Below are positions 39,806 to 47,336 of a stretch of DNA of 64,000 nucleotides, one piece after another. This DNA comes from Saprospiraceae bacterium (GTDB lineage: Bacteria > Bacteroidota > Bacteroidia > Chitinophagales > Saprospiraceae), in the NCBI GenBank assembly GCA_016714765.1, contig JADKCF010000044.1:16001-80000 (forward strand), given 5' to 3'. How positions within the stretch are numbered: position 1 is the stretch's first letter; each line of letters starts with the position of its first letter. A model generated the notes under the pieces. The model saw only the letters and a program-made list of their open reading frames with translations, did not search any database and was not told where the DNA came from. The position numbers and the translations under genes are program-made.

Positions 39806-41257
39806 ATGGCAACAAGGGTAAGAGTAAAAGATATTTTTTCAGCTGCAACCGGTCAGCAATATACTGTTATGGGTTGGGTACGCACATTCAGAAACAATCA
39901 GTTTATAGCACTTAATGATGGTTCATGCCTTGCCAATCTTCAGGTAGTAGTAGACATGGAAAATACGGATGCGGATACCATCAGACGTATCACCACAGGA
40001 GCAGGGATAAGTATCACTGGTCAGCTGATAGAGTCTCAGGGCAAAGGTCAAACAGTAGAACTTGTCGCAGAAAAAATAGAAATACTTGGGGATTGTGATC
40101 CTGAAACATACCCGATCCAACTCAAAAATAGGCCAAGCTTAGAGTACCTCAGAGAGATCGCTCACTTACGATTCCGTACCAATGCTTTTAGTGCGATTTC
40201 CAGAGTGAAACAAACCCTTTTTTACGGAATTCACAAATTTTTTAATGATCGTGATTTTGTCAATGTTCACTCTCCGATTATCACGGGTAGTGATGCCGAA
40301 GGTGCAGGAGAAATGTTTCAAGTGACGACTTTAGATATCAATAATTTACCCAAAAACGAAGATGGTAGCATCAATTACAAAGAAGACTTCTTCGGAAGGG
40401 CGACCAATCTTACTGTTTCTGGACAACTTCAGGCAGAATTGGCTGCATTGGCTTTGGGAAGGGTTTATACTTTTGGGCCTACTTTCCGTGCCGAAAAATC
40501 CAATACTACCCGACATCTTGCGGAGTTCTGGATGATGGAGCCCGAAGTAGCTTTCAATGATCTTCATGACAATATGGATCTAGCTGAAGACATGTTGAAA
40601 TTTTTGATACGATACGCATTGGACAACTGTAAAGAAGATTTAGCATTCCTGGAGCAAAGACTCATCGATGACGAAAAGACTAAGCCACAGGCTGAGCGAT
40701 CCGAGATGACTTTGACGGAAAAACTGAAGTTTTGTTTGGCAGAACCTTTTGAGCGACTGACTTATACAGAAGCCATTGAAATACTTAAAAATTCAACACC
40801 CAACAAAAAAGGCAAATTCCAATATCCTATCGAAAAATGGGGTGCGGACCTTCAGTCAGAACATGAAAGATATCTGGTAGAAAAACACTTCAAAAAACCA
40901 GTAATCCTGACCAACTATCCTGCGGATATCAAGGCTTTTTACATGAGGCAGGATGATCCAAAAGAAGGTGTAGCAGGGCCTACGGTTTCTGCTATGGATA
41001 TATTATTTCCAGGTATAGGAGAGATCATCGGTGGATCGCAAAGAGAAGAGAGGCTCGACAAGCTTCTCAGACGTATGGAAGAAATGCATATTCCGGCAGA
41101 AGAGATGTCATGGTTTTTGGACACAAGGAGATATGGTACCGTACCACACGCTGGTTTTGGACTGGGATTTGAGAGATTGGTTTTGTTTGTTACGGGTATG
41201 ACCAATATCAGAGATGTGATTCCTTTCCCTAGATATCCGGGCAATGCAGAGTTCTAA
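39806..41257 (+). CDS. asnS: Asparagine-tRNA ligase
   Basis: This 483-residue class IIb synthetase starts MATRVRVKDIFSAATGQQYT. An OB-fold anticodon domain has VMGWVRTFRNNQFIALNDGS. The core carries FVNVHSPIITGSDAEGAGEM, motif 2 (FGPTFRAEKSNTTRHLAEFW) and motif 3 (HAGFGLGFERLVLFVTG) at the C terminus. The triplet AEFWM with EGAGEMF distinguishes AsnRS from AspRS. The longer frame beginning at 39734 encodes a hydrophobic leader that no AsnRS has. The last 14 bases overlap the start of the next gene, an unusual link of a synthetase to an ATPase chain. Confidence 0.96.
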   Translation: MATRVRVKDIFSAATGQQYTVMGWVRTFRNNQFIALNDGSCLANLQVVVDMENTDADTIRRITTGAGISITGQLIESQGKGQTVELVAEKIEILGDCDPETYPIQLKNRPSLEYLREIAHLRFRTNAFSAISRVKQTLFYGIHKFFNDRDFVNVHSPIITGSDAEGAGEMFQVTTLDINNLPKNEDGSINYKEDFFGRATNLTVSGQLQAELAALALGRVYTFGPTFRAEKSNTTRHLAEFWMMEPEVAFNDLHDNMDLAEDMLKFLIRYALDNCKEDLAFLEQRLIDDEKTKPQAERSEMTLTEKLKFCLAEPFERLTYTEAIEILKNSTPNKKGKFQYPIEKWGADLQSEHERYLVEKHFKKPVILTNYPADIKAFYMRQDDPKEGVAGPTVSAMDILFPGIGEIIGGSQREERLDKLLRRMEEMHIPAEEMSWFLDTRRYGTVPHAGFGLGFERLVLFVTGMTNIRDVIPFPRYPGNAEF

Positions 41258-41978
41258 AATCAATTGGGATACTGTAAGGTCTACCGGACTAAAGTATATT
41301 GCTGAGCTTTTTGTGGTAGTATTTGGCGTATATCTAGGCTTCATGGCCAATAATTATTCTGAAGATTTACAGCAAAAGGAATATGTAAATACAACCATAA
41401 AAGAAATGTACCAGGGCCTTGCAGAAGATGCGAAAGATGCTGAGTTGAATAAAAGCGGACATTTAGGCGGCCAAAAAGCGGTTCAATATTTTATGAACTT
41501 ATCCAATAATAAAGCTGTCAGCATGGATTCTTTTGAATTATACTTCTTAGGAGTATTGACAAGAAATTTTGTGAGTGTTCAAAATAGTTCCCCATTTGAA
41601 ACTATAAAAGCAAAAGGTTTTAATTTGATCACAAATGATTCCCTTCGTAAAAACATGATCAAACTCTATGATTTTCAATATGAATTTCTCGAAAAACTGG
41701 AAGAAAAGTATCAAGAAACACAGTTTTATTCGAATGAAGCAAATCATATCAATGAAATATTAGCCCCTTCTATACTATATGATGATGAAGGAAAGTTTGT
41801 TAAAGTGAGAGTGCCCTTGCTATTAAACGAAAAGGATAGAAATAGATTAATTTTGGTACTGAAAAGGATTAAGTTTAATAGAAAGTTTATTATATCTTTA
41901 TATGATACGGTAATTCAGGATATACAGAATCTAAGAAAACAATTGGAAGTGGAATATCCTTTCGTTTTGGAAAAATGA
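41244..41978 (+). CDS. DUF6090-like membrane-anchored protein of unknown function
   Basis: The 244-residue protein has one N-terminal membrane helix (YIAELFVVVFGVYLGFMANN). A long, charged, mainly helical soluble part follows, with LFVVVFGVYLGFMANNYSE close to the start pattern of DUF6090 proteins (ExxxVVxGVxLGFxxNxW). No catalytic motif was seen. ATG 41244 lies inside the end of asnS (14-base overlap), and its stop overlaps the ATG of the downstream ATPase by 4 bases (ATGA). So the two small genes are translationally coupled and may act as a membrane protein/ATPase pair; that pairing is inference. Confidence 0.65.
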   Translation: MQSSKINWDTVRSTGLKYIAELFVVVFGVYLGFMANNYSEDLQQKEYVNTTIKEMYQGLAEDAKDAELNKSGHLGGQKAVQYFMNLSNNKAVSMDSFELYFLGVLTRNFVSVQNSSPFETIKAKGFNLITNDSLRKNMIKLYDFQYEFLEKLEEKYQETQFYSNEANHINEILAPSILYDDEGKFVKVRVPLLLNEKDRNRLILVLKRIKFNRKFIISLYDTVIQDIQNLRKQLEVEYPFVLEK

Positions 41979-42712
41979 TTTCTGCACGTCCATATATAAA
42001 ATCAGTATTCTTCAAAGAAGAAGAAACCAAGAACAGACGTGGTTATCCTTACGACATTCCATCTATACGGCAATGCGAAAACATCAAATTTCACCCGGAT
42101 GTCACCTTTTTTATTGGCGAAAACGGCGCTGGTAAATCTACACTACTCGAAGCCATAGCGATAGCCTATGGGTTTAATCCTGAAGGTGGGACGAAGAATG
42201 CACAGTTTGAAGTACACAATACACATTCAGATCTGCATCAAGCCATAAAATTGTCCAAAAGCTTCAAAATACCAGGAGATGCATACTTTCTAAGGGCCGA
42301 AAGTTTTTACAATGTAGCTACAAAAGCGGAAGAATTTGGGGTACTAAAAAGTTATGGTGGTAAATCTCTCCACGAACAATCCCACGGCGAAGCTTTTCTG
42401 GCAACGCTTATGCACAAGCTCACAGGCAATGGATTATATCTCCTAGACGAACCCGAAGCGGCACTCTCTCCTGCACGCCAATTGACAGCTATCAGCATGA
42501 TCCACCAATTGGTACAACAAGACTCGCAGTTTATCATCGCTACGCACTCACCCATCATCATGGCATATCCCAATGCGCGAATCTATGAGTTTAGTGTAGA
42601 TGGTATCAAAGAAGTGAGCTATGAGGAGACCGACCACTACCAGATAACAAAATCCTTTCTGGACAATCCGGAAATCAGCCTTAAGCTGCTGATGGAGAAT
42701 GAAGAAGGGTGA
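41975..42712 (+). CDS. AAA family ATPase (RecF/SMC-like, AAA_23/AAA_21 type)
   Basis: The 245-residue single-domain ATPase has Walker A FFIGENGAGKSTLLEAI (about residue 48). A degenerate ABC signature-like SHGEAFLATL precedes Walker B YLLDEPEAALSPARQL, followed by a switch His in IATHSPIIMAYP. This set is typical of predicted ATPases of the OLD/RecF-like group that appear alone or with effector partners. The neighbour upstream overlaps it by four bases. There is no transmembrane segment. The role is unknown. It could serve in DNA repair, in transport-like energisation, or in a two-gene defence module; the last is speculation. Confidence 0.8.
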   Translation: MISARPYIKSVFFKEEETKNRRGYPYDIPSIRQCENIKFHPDVTFFIGENGAGKSTLLEAIAIAYGFNPEGGTKNAQFEVHNTHSDLHQAIKLSKSFKIPGDAYFLRAESFYNVATKAEEFGVLKSYGGKSLHEQSHGEAFLATLMHKLTGNGLYLLDEPEAALSPARQLTAISMIHQLVQQDSQFIIATHSPIIMAYPNARIYEFSVDGIKEVSYEETDHYQITKSFLDNPEISLKLLMENEEG

Positions 42713-42751
42713 GCTATGCCCATTCCATTTGGCTAAAAGTACTAAATATAC

Positions 42752-42841
42752 TTACAGCATCTTGTTATTCTGGAGTATTTCCATTACTATTTCAAACTGT
42801 TCTCTTTTACTAAGTGTTTTAACATCTATTACGCTTGCCAT
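42752..42841 (-). CDS. Possible remnant of an antitoxin-like small protein
   Basis: The 29-codon frame reads MASVIDVKTLSKREQFEIVM and ends QNNKML. The start resembles the N terminus of short addiction-module antitoxins in Bacteroidota (a -IxxLSxxEKLxxxExI- pattern), but it stops before the rest. No toxin gene is adjacent. The surrounding 42713-42930 otherwise holds nothing recognisable. Confidence 0.2.
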   Translation of the reverse strand: MASVIDVKTLSKREQFEIVMEILQNNKML

Positions 42842-42930
42842 AATATAAATATTTAAATAACTAAAACGATTTACAACAAATATTAGTTCCGAACGACCAT
42901 TTATCAAAACAATTACAATACATCACTTGA

Positions 42931-43848
42931 TCAGACTAAATCAAAGTGCATCAGCTTTTTGAATCTGGCGAGTCTTTCATCAATCTCCGGCATAGATAGT
43001 ATTTGCAATTTGTTCAGACTGAAGTCTTCGACACAAAATGATGCCATGGCAGACCCCGCAATAATGGCCCGTTTCATATTTTCCATATTTATATCATCCG
43101 TTTTGTCGAGATAGCCCATCAGACCACCGGCAAAGGTGTCACCCGCTCCTGTTGGATCAAATACCTGAGCCAACGGTAAGGCTGGGGCATAAAAAATGTC
43201 ATCTTCAGAAAAGAGCAAGGCTCCATGTTCTCCTTTTTTGATCACCAGATATTTGGGTCCCATTTCGTGGATGACCTTGGCGGCATTGACAAGTGAGTGT
43301 TCGCCTGATAGTTGGCGTGCTTCTTCATCGTTGATAGTCAGCAGATCTACTCTCGCTATTACTTCTTTGAGCTCATCCATTGCGATATCCATCCAGAAGT
43401 TCATGGTATCGAGTGCTATCAGCTTCTGACTTCCGTCCAGTTGGTCGAGTACACTTTTCTGTATAGCAGGTGTCAGATTGCCGAGCATGACATACTTGGC
43501 TGATTTAGCAGCGTCAGGAAGAATAGGGTCAAAATCAGCCAGTACGTTGAGGTCTGTCACCAAAGTATCCCTGTTGTTCATATTGTTGTGGTATCGCCCA
43601 GCCCAGAAAAACGACTTCCCGCCTTCCACAATTTTGAGGCCGTCCATATTGACACCTCGGTCACGTAATCTTTGAAGCTCGTATTCTGGAAAATCATCTC
43701 CTACTATGGACACAAGATGAATGTCATTGGTAAAATAGGAAGCTGACCAACTGATATATGTACAGGCACCACCTATTACCATTTCAGCTTTGCCATATGG
43801 CGTTTCTATGGTATCAAAAGCTACGGTACCTACTGTAAGAAGACTCAT
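42931..43848 (-). CDS. PfkB family carbohydrate/nucleoside kinase
   Basis: The 305-residue ribokinase-fold enzyme phosphorylates a sugar or nucleoside with ATP. The N terminus is MSLLTVGTVAFDTIETPYG. The substrate-side GGACTYISWSASYF with VSIVGDDFPEYE and the RGVNMDGL lid follow. The PfkB signature 2 is FDPTGAGDTFAGGLMGYL, with the catalytic Asp in GAGD. The substrate is not defined; many Bacteroidota annotate this subgroup only as sugar kinase. Its promoter matches consensus well. It is encoded opposite to the ATPase gene and downstream of GH30 on the same strand, with a gap of 122 bases holding its own promoter. Confidence 0.88.
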   Translation of the reverse strand: MSLLTVGTVAFDTIETPYGKAEMVIGGACTYISWSASYFTNDIHLVSIVGDDFPEYELQRLRDRGVNMDGLKIVEGGKSFFWAGRYHNNMNNRDTLVTDLNVLADFDPILPDAAKSAKYVMLGNLTPAIQKSVLDQLDGSQKLIALDTMNFWMDIAMDELKEVIARVDLLTINDEEARQLSGEHSLVNAAKVIHEMGPKYLVIKKGEHGALLFSEDDIFYAPALPLAQVFDPTGAGDTFAGGLMGYLDKTDDINMENMKRAIIAGSAMASFCVEDFSLNKLQILSMPEIDERLARFKKLMHFDLV

Positions 43849-43878
43849 TTGTTATGTATTTTAAAAATTTTAAAGCCC

Positions 43879-43909
43879 CAAAGGTAGCGTATTTATTTTT
43901 ACTGACCAA
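43879..43909 (-). promoter_or_regulatory. Promoter of the PfkB kinase gene (TTG-N20-TACCTTTG)
   Basis: On the minus strand TTG (43907-43909) and TACCTTTG (43879-43886) are 20 bases apart; the ATG follows 30 bases on. Confidence 0.65.
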
Positions 43910-43970
43910 TTGCTTGCTTTTTGCATTGTGTTTTTAAGCGTTCTGTATAGTTGGCGCTCACTAAATCTTA

Positions 43971-45413
43971 CTAAATTATCAGGGTCTGAATAGCGTGTGG
44001 CAGTATAGATATTTCGGCTGCCTTTGTACCAATGCAAAGGTTATAAGATATTTTTATATCACTTTGATTCATTACTACTACTACTATTTTGCCATCCGTA
44101 TTTACAAAAGAGGTGGTCAGTAGCTGGCTTCGGCTGGGAGCACTGATGATGCGCTTGGCTCCAGGCCGGATAAATTTTGAAAAATGGCCAATGTAATAAT
44201 ATGATGGTGTAAAAATTAGTTTGTCGGACTTGCTGTCAGCATGTATCGGGGCAAAGCAAAAATTTCCAACGTGATTAGGTCCACCTGTTTCATCCAGGAG
44301 GATATTCCAGTCCGTCCATCCTACAGTACCATTGTTAAAATCGTGGATTATGGATCTTCCGTAGCGTTCGCCATTAGCCCAGTATTGATATTTACCGGCA
44401 TCAAATGATTCTACACATCCTTCGGTGAACATCAATTTTTTGTCAGGAAAGGCTTGGTGTACCAGGCCCACATTTTCGAACATTGCAGTGCCGCCACTCC
44501 AGGGTTCGTACCAATGAAAACCCATTCCCCATGCATATTTGGATGCTTCAGGATCATTGAAGATTGTATTTGCTCTTTGGTTCATCAAGTCACGGTTATG
44601 ATCCCAGACGATGATTTTTTTATCTCCCAAACCATTTTTTTGTAATGTAGGGCCGAGGTTGTTTTTCAAAAAGTCGCGTTCTTCCTCTGCAGTAAAGATG
44701 CAGGACTCCCACCTTTGTGTGGCCATGGGTTCATTCTGGATCGTCAGACCCCATATCGGAATACCTTCTTTTTCGTATGCCCGGATAAATTTTACAAAAT
44801 ACTGAGCCCATACAGGTGCGAATTCAGGTTTGAGTTTACCTCCTTTAAGCATATCTCCATTCGTTTTCATGAATGCCGGGGGGCTCCATGGACTGACATA
44901 CATTGTCAGCTGACCACCGGCCGCAGCAATAGCTTTTTTTATGAATGGAATCCGGTAGTTCTTATCATGATCTATGCTGAAGGTTTTTAATTCTGTATCC
45001 CCTTCGGCGATATAGGTATAACTGCCGCTACTGAAATCGCAACTATGGATAGTAGTCCTTGCAAGCGTATAACCGATTCCAATATCTTTATCAAAGTATG
45101 CTTTGAGTAGGTCTTCCTGCTTAGTGTCTGAGAGCTTTGCGAAGGTCTCTGCACTGGCATCCGTCAGGGCTGCGCCTATACCTAAAAAAGATTGAAAAGT
45201 TTTTCCAGGGTCTACAAACACACATACCTGTGTTTCCAGAGGTTGTGGCATGTCTCTGAAGCGGGCAACTTCAGTCTTGGACAGTCGCAAATCAGTATTT
45301 TCGGCAGAAGTGTATACTGTGATCGTTTTGCTATCTGATGTGAAGGTCTGAGAAATCTTTTGATGGCAAGATGCTGCAAAAATCGACAGTGATGCAATGA
45401 GTATTATTCTCAT
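43971..45413 (-). CDS. Glycoside hydrolase family 30 lipoprotein (glucosylceramidase-like)
   Basis: The 480-residue protein starts at MRIILIASLSIFAASCHQK, a lipoprotein signal with the lipobox Cys. The GH30 barrel has FLGIGAALTDASAETFAKL and RTTIHSCDFSSGSYTY. The acid/base Glu is in LTIQNEPMATQRWESC, and the nucleophile Glu in LMFTEGCVESFDAGKY. A C-terminal beta sandwich ends it (VNTDGKIVVVVMNQSD). Such enzymes act on beta-1,6-glucans or glucosides outside the cytoplasm. The start at 45413 is preferred to the in-frame ATG at 45470, because a -7 element lies at 45468-45475. A broken second copy of part of this gene is found near 56.6 kb. Confidence 0.9.
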   Translation of the reverse strand: MRIILIASLSIFAASCHQKISQTFTSDSKTITVYTSAENTDLRLSKTEVARFRDMPQPLETQVCVFVDPGKTFQSFLGIGAALTDASAETFAKLSDTKQEDLLKAYFDKDIGIGYTLARTTIHSCDFSSGSYTYIAEGDTELKTFSIDHDKNYRIPFIKKAIAAAGGQLTMYVSPWSPPAFMKTNGDMLKGGKLKPEFAPVWAQYFVKFIRAYEKEGIPIWGLTIQNEPMATQRWESCIFTAEEERDFLKNNLGPTLQKNGLGDKKIIVWDHNRDLMNQRANTIFNDPEASKYAWGMGFHWYEPWSGGTAMFENVGLVHQAFPDKKLMFTEGCVESFDAGKYQYWANGERYGRSIIHDFNNGTVGWTDWNILLDETGGPNHVGNFCFAPIHADSKSDKLIFTPSYYYIGHFSKFIRPGAKRIISAPSRSQLLTTSFVNTDGKIVVVVMNQSDIKISYNLCIGTKAAEISILPHAIQTLII

Positions 45414-45467
45414 GATATGGTAGGTATTTATGCTTAAAAAAATAAAGTTAAAAAGTACTCTATCCTG

Positions 45468-45475
45468 CAAAAATA
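45468..45475 (-). promoter_or_regulatory. -7 element (TATTTTTG) for the GH30 gene
   Basis: It lies on the minus strand 55 bases before the ATG. It overlaps the longer alternative start. No -33 match at normal spacing. Confidence 0.4.
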
Positions 45476-45566
45476 GCTTTTTATTCGTTTGAAATTGAAA
45501 GGTGGGTAATAATTCTTGTGTCTACTTAACGGTAATTATATTTGGACAGATTGTTTAAACTTTATC

Positions 45567-45659
45567 ATGGAAAAAAATTCGACAAATCTTACACCTCCGT
45601 TCGGCGTAATTTGCACCTTCGTCGCGGTGTTGCTATGGCTGTGCCATAAATTATGGTAG
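45567..45659 (+). CDS. Micro-ORF of 30 codons with one hydrophobic segment (copy 1)
   Basis: ATG to TAG encodes 30 residues: a polar start (MEKNSTN), then LTPPFGVICTFVAVLLWLC and a short basic end (HKLW). It could be a small membrane peptide. It lies wholly inside the 181-bp repeat and is identical in copy 2. Whether it is translated is not known; identity of the copies gives no selection signal. The third copy changes frame content after seven residues. Confidence 0.35.
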   Translation: MEKNSTNLTPPFGVICTFVAVLLWLCHKLW

Positions 45660-45675
45660 AATGATATACATTTTA

Positions 45676-45683
45676 TATATTTG
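45676..45683 (+). promoter_or_regulatory. -7 element (TATATTTG) inside repeat copy 1
   Basis: It matches TAnnTTTG, 28 bases before the MIRQ start at 45712. The same element recurs in copy 2 at 47193-47200. It suggests that the repeat carries a promoter for whatever follows it. Confidence 0.4.
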
Positions 45684-45711
45684 CATGATATGAGTATATG
45701 ATACCAAATAT

Positions 45712-45780
45712 ATGATAAGGCAGGATTTTATGATCTTACTTTTCAAGTTGCTTATTGGATTGATGTACAGTAGGCAATGA
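45712..45780 (+). pseudogene. Truncated frame starting in the repeat (MIRQDFMILLFKLLIGL)
   Basis: The 22-codon frame shares its first four codons with the frame at 47229 and then diverges. The pattern LL(K)LLIG resembles the start of nucleotidyltransferase-fold (NTP_transf_5-like) proteins, but the frame stops at once. Probably a gene stub. Confidence 0.3.
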
Positions 45781-45874
45781 AATTATAGGGGATTAGAAAA
45801 TTTACGGGAGTTGGATATTACAGATATATAATGGATTTAGTTCTTTGTATTCAAATTGGAAATTTGGTATCAAA

Positions 45875-45897
45875 AGCCGTAGGCACAGCCTACGGCT
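45875..45897. other. Strong hairpin, 10-bp perfect stem with 3-base loop
   Basis: AGCCGTAGGC (45875-45884), loop ACA, then GCCTACGGCT (45888-45897). No T tract follows, so it is not a classical terminator. It lies 62 bases upstream of the small ORF at 45959. It is GC-rich in an AT-rich island, like a REP-type or mobile hairpin. Confidence 0.6.
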
Positions 45898-45958
45898 AGC
45901 AGGGGTGCCAGTAGTAGCAAGTGTAGTTGTAAACCAGTATCTTATCAAGAATCCTGAA

Positions 45959-46132
45959 ATGAAATCAACTTTAATCCTTTTATCTACTTTAGCAATTGCG
46001 GGGTGCGTTTGGGGTACAGTAGCTTCTCTTGGTACTGCTGCTGCCGCTACCATTCCTGCATTTTTGGCCGCAAAGGTAATATTTGAAACTGCCACAGATT
46101 TTCAACCAACAGGTACCACTGGAGGAGCGTAA
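45959..46132 (+). CDS. Small hydrophobic, signal-bearing protein of unknown function
   Basis: The 57-residue product begins MKSTLILLSTLAIAGC, a signal that reads like a lipobox (AIAGC). An Ala/Thr-rich hydrophobic stretch (VASLGTAAAATIPAFLAA) and a small polar tail ending in TGTTGGA follow. The frame is open further upstream to 45845, but the earlier start would run through the hairpin. The gene lies 21 bases before the 268-residue orphan gene. A peptide/partner pair is possible but unproven. No family was recognised. Confidence 0.4.
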   Translation: MKSTLILLSTLAIAGCVWGTVASLGTAAAATIPAFLAAKVIFETATDFQPTGTTGGA

Positions 46133-46153
46133 ATATTTATAAATAATTAAAAG

Positions 46154-46960
46154 ATGAACGTCACAAAATTGCCATTTCAAGTCAACTATAGTAATTTTGA
46201 TTCTGAAAAATTAAAATGGTTAGAACAGTTCTATAGACTTTATTCAGTACATTATTCATTTTTAAACCAACTTGATTTTAATTTAAAAATGCAATTTGAA
46301 TTATCTATTGATAAGAAAATAAATTGGATGCATAAATTATTTTTTTTTGAACCAATAGAAGCTGGGCAAATATCACTTATTCAACACGATAATTTAATTT
46401 ATTACAAAATTTCTTGCGCAATAGTGGATAAATATACTGACAATCATTTTTTTGGTCAATTATTTTGGTATGACAGTTTGTATCATTTACCAATTGATTT
46501 AGAAAAAGAGGTATCAACAACAATATCATTTTACTGGATACTTGACATAGAAAATGATGGGATAAAAATTGCTACTTTAAAAAACTACAATGAGTTGTAT
46601 GAAAGGAAGTATTTAGATTTTAATTTACAATTCCCATCTTATACTTATTTAACCGAGTTGCCTTTTGAGTTCATGCTAGTAGTTTCAATGGATTGTATTG
46701 ACGAAGTTAATAATATACGTGAAGAACTTGAAATTTTATGGGGAGTTTGGAATAATAATTCTGATCAAGCCTTGATTTTGAAATTGGATAAGTTAAATCA
46801 AGGTTTTATTCACAATATTGAATTAGAAAAGATCAAAGATAAGGATGCATATTTTTATGTCGATGCAGGTTCAGCTCACGACGGCATCCATGAGTTTCTA
46901 CTCAAAGGTCTAAGTGACTCAGGTATAAAGATAAAACATGTGGAAATACAGGCATTGTAG
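46154..46960 (+). CDS. Orphan AT-rich gene, possibly an immunity- or effector-related protein
   Basis: The 268-residue protein has no signal peptide or membrane helix and is rich in Asn, Lys, Tyr, Phe and Leu. I do not recognise a family. Its last about 35 residues (YFYVDAGSAHDGIHEFLLKG and SDSGIKIKHVEIQAL) reappear, in pieces, at 48246-48275 and 54345-54407. So this C terminus belongs to a family present at least twice in the island. The gene is much more AT-rich than the core genes around it, suggesting transfer. It follows repeat copy 1 and the small hydrophobic gene and precedes repeat copy 2. Confidence 0.6.
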   Translation: MNVTKLPFQVNYSNFDSEKLKWLEQFYRLYSVHYSFLNQLDFNLKMQFELSIDKKINWMHKLFFFEPIEAGQISLIQHDNLIYYKISCAIVDKYTDNHFFGQLFWYDSLYHLPIDLEKEVSTTISFYWILDIENDGIKIATLKNYNELYERKYLDFNLQFPSYTYLTELPFEFMLVVSMDCIDEVNNIREELEILWGVWNNNSDQALILKLDKLNQGFIHNIELEKIKDKDAYFYVDAGSAHDGIHEFLLKGLSDSGIKIKHVEIQAL

Positions 46961-47009
46961 CATATTTGGGAGATAGTAATTCATAACTTATCATTTAAAA
47001 AGTATTATA

Positions 47010-47052
47010 TGCAGTTTTCTTCGATTAAAAAATATTAAAATCCGGTGTTTAT
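47010..47052 (+). pseudogene. Mini-remnant: start of the propeller gene joined to its end
   Basis: ATGCAGTTTTC at 47010 matches the start of the damaged propeller gene at 54457 (MQFSSI). At 47034-47052 the 19 bases ATTAAAATCCGGTGTTTAT match its T9SS tail at 56413-56431. Everything between is missing. Sequence upstream (46905-47009) also matches 54345-54456. Confidence 0.6.
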
Positions 47053-47061
47053 TTAAAAATA

Positions 47062-47242
47062 GACAGATTGTTTAAACTTTATCATGGAAAAAAATTCGAC
47101 AAATCTTACACCTCCGTTCGGCGTAATTTGCACCTTCGTCGCGGTGTTGCTATGGCTGTGCCATAAATTATGGTAGAATGATATACATTTTATATATTTG
47201 CATGATATGAGTATATGATACCAAATATATGATAAGGCAGGA
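47062..47242 (+). repeat. 181-bp direct repeat, copy 2
   Basis: It is identical to 45545-45725 over 181 bases. The flanks differ. It lies 50 bases past the ATG of the mini-remnant and runs into the frame at 47229. Confidence 0.93.
47084..47176 (+). CDS. Micro-ORF of 30 codons (copy 2)
   Basis: Identical in sequence to the frame at 45567-45659: a polar start, then PPFGVICTFVAVLLW and a basic end. It could encode a single-span membrane peptide; there is no evidence of expression beyond its presence in both repeats. Confidence 0.35.
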   Translation: MEKNSTNLTPPFGVICTFVAVLLWLCHKLW

Positions 47243-47336
47243 ACTTATTATCTTACTCAAAGCAATTGCAAATGGTACATATATTAACGATCATTTTGCC
47301 AAAGTTGATTGGAATAAAATATATGCAAATATTTAA
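47229..47336 (+). CDS. Short frame coupled to the downstream gene (35 codons)
   Basis: It begins MIRQELIILLKAIANGTYIN inside repeat copy 2 and ends KVDWNKIYANI. LLKAIANGTY with VDWNKIY resembles the first helices of NTP_transf_5-like nucleotidyltransferases, so it may be a stub. Its TAA overlaps the next ATG (TAATG at 47334-47338), which is the form of translational coupling. A -7 element at 47193-47200 lies 28 bases upstream. Confidence 0.35.
   Translation: MIRQELIILLKAIANGTYINDHFAKVDWNKIYANI

Larger units (their letters stand above)
45545..45725 (+). repeat. 181-bp direct repeat, copy 1
   Basis: It is identical base for base to 47062-47242. It contains a 30-codon frame (45567-45659), a -7 element TATATTTG (45676-45683) and the first codons (MIRQ) of a frame that differs after the repeat in each copy. 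A third, truncated copy is at 56687-56733. Confidence 0.93.

Noticed and set aside
45555..45660. The 181-bp repeat as a tRNA or structured RNA gene
   Set aside because: Small stems exist (CACC/GGTG, ATGGC/GCCAT) but no cloverleaf or known RNA fold; the open 30-codon frame explains part of it better.
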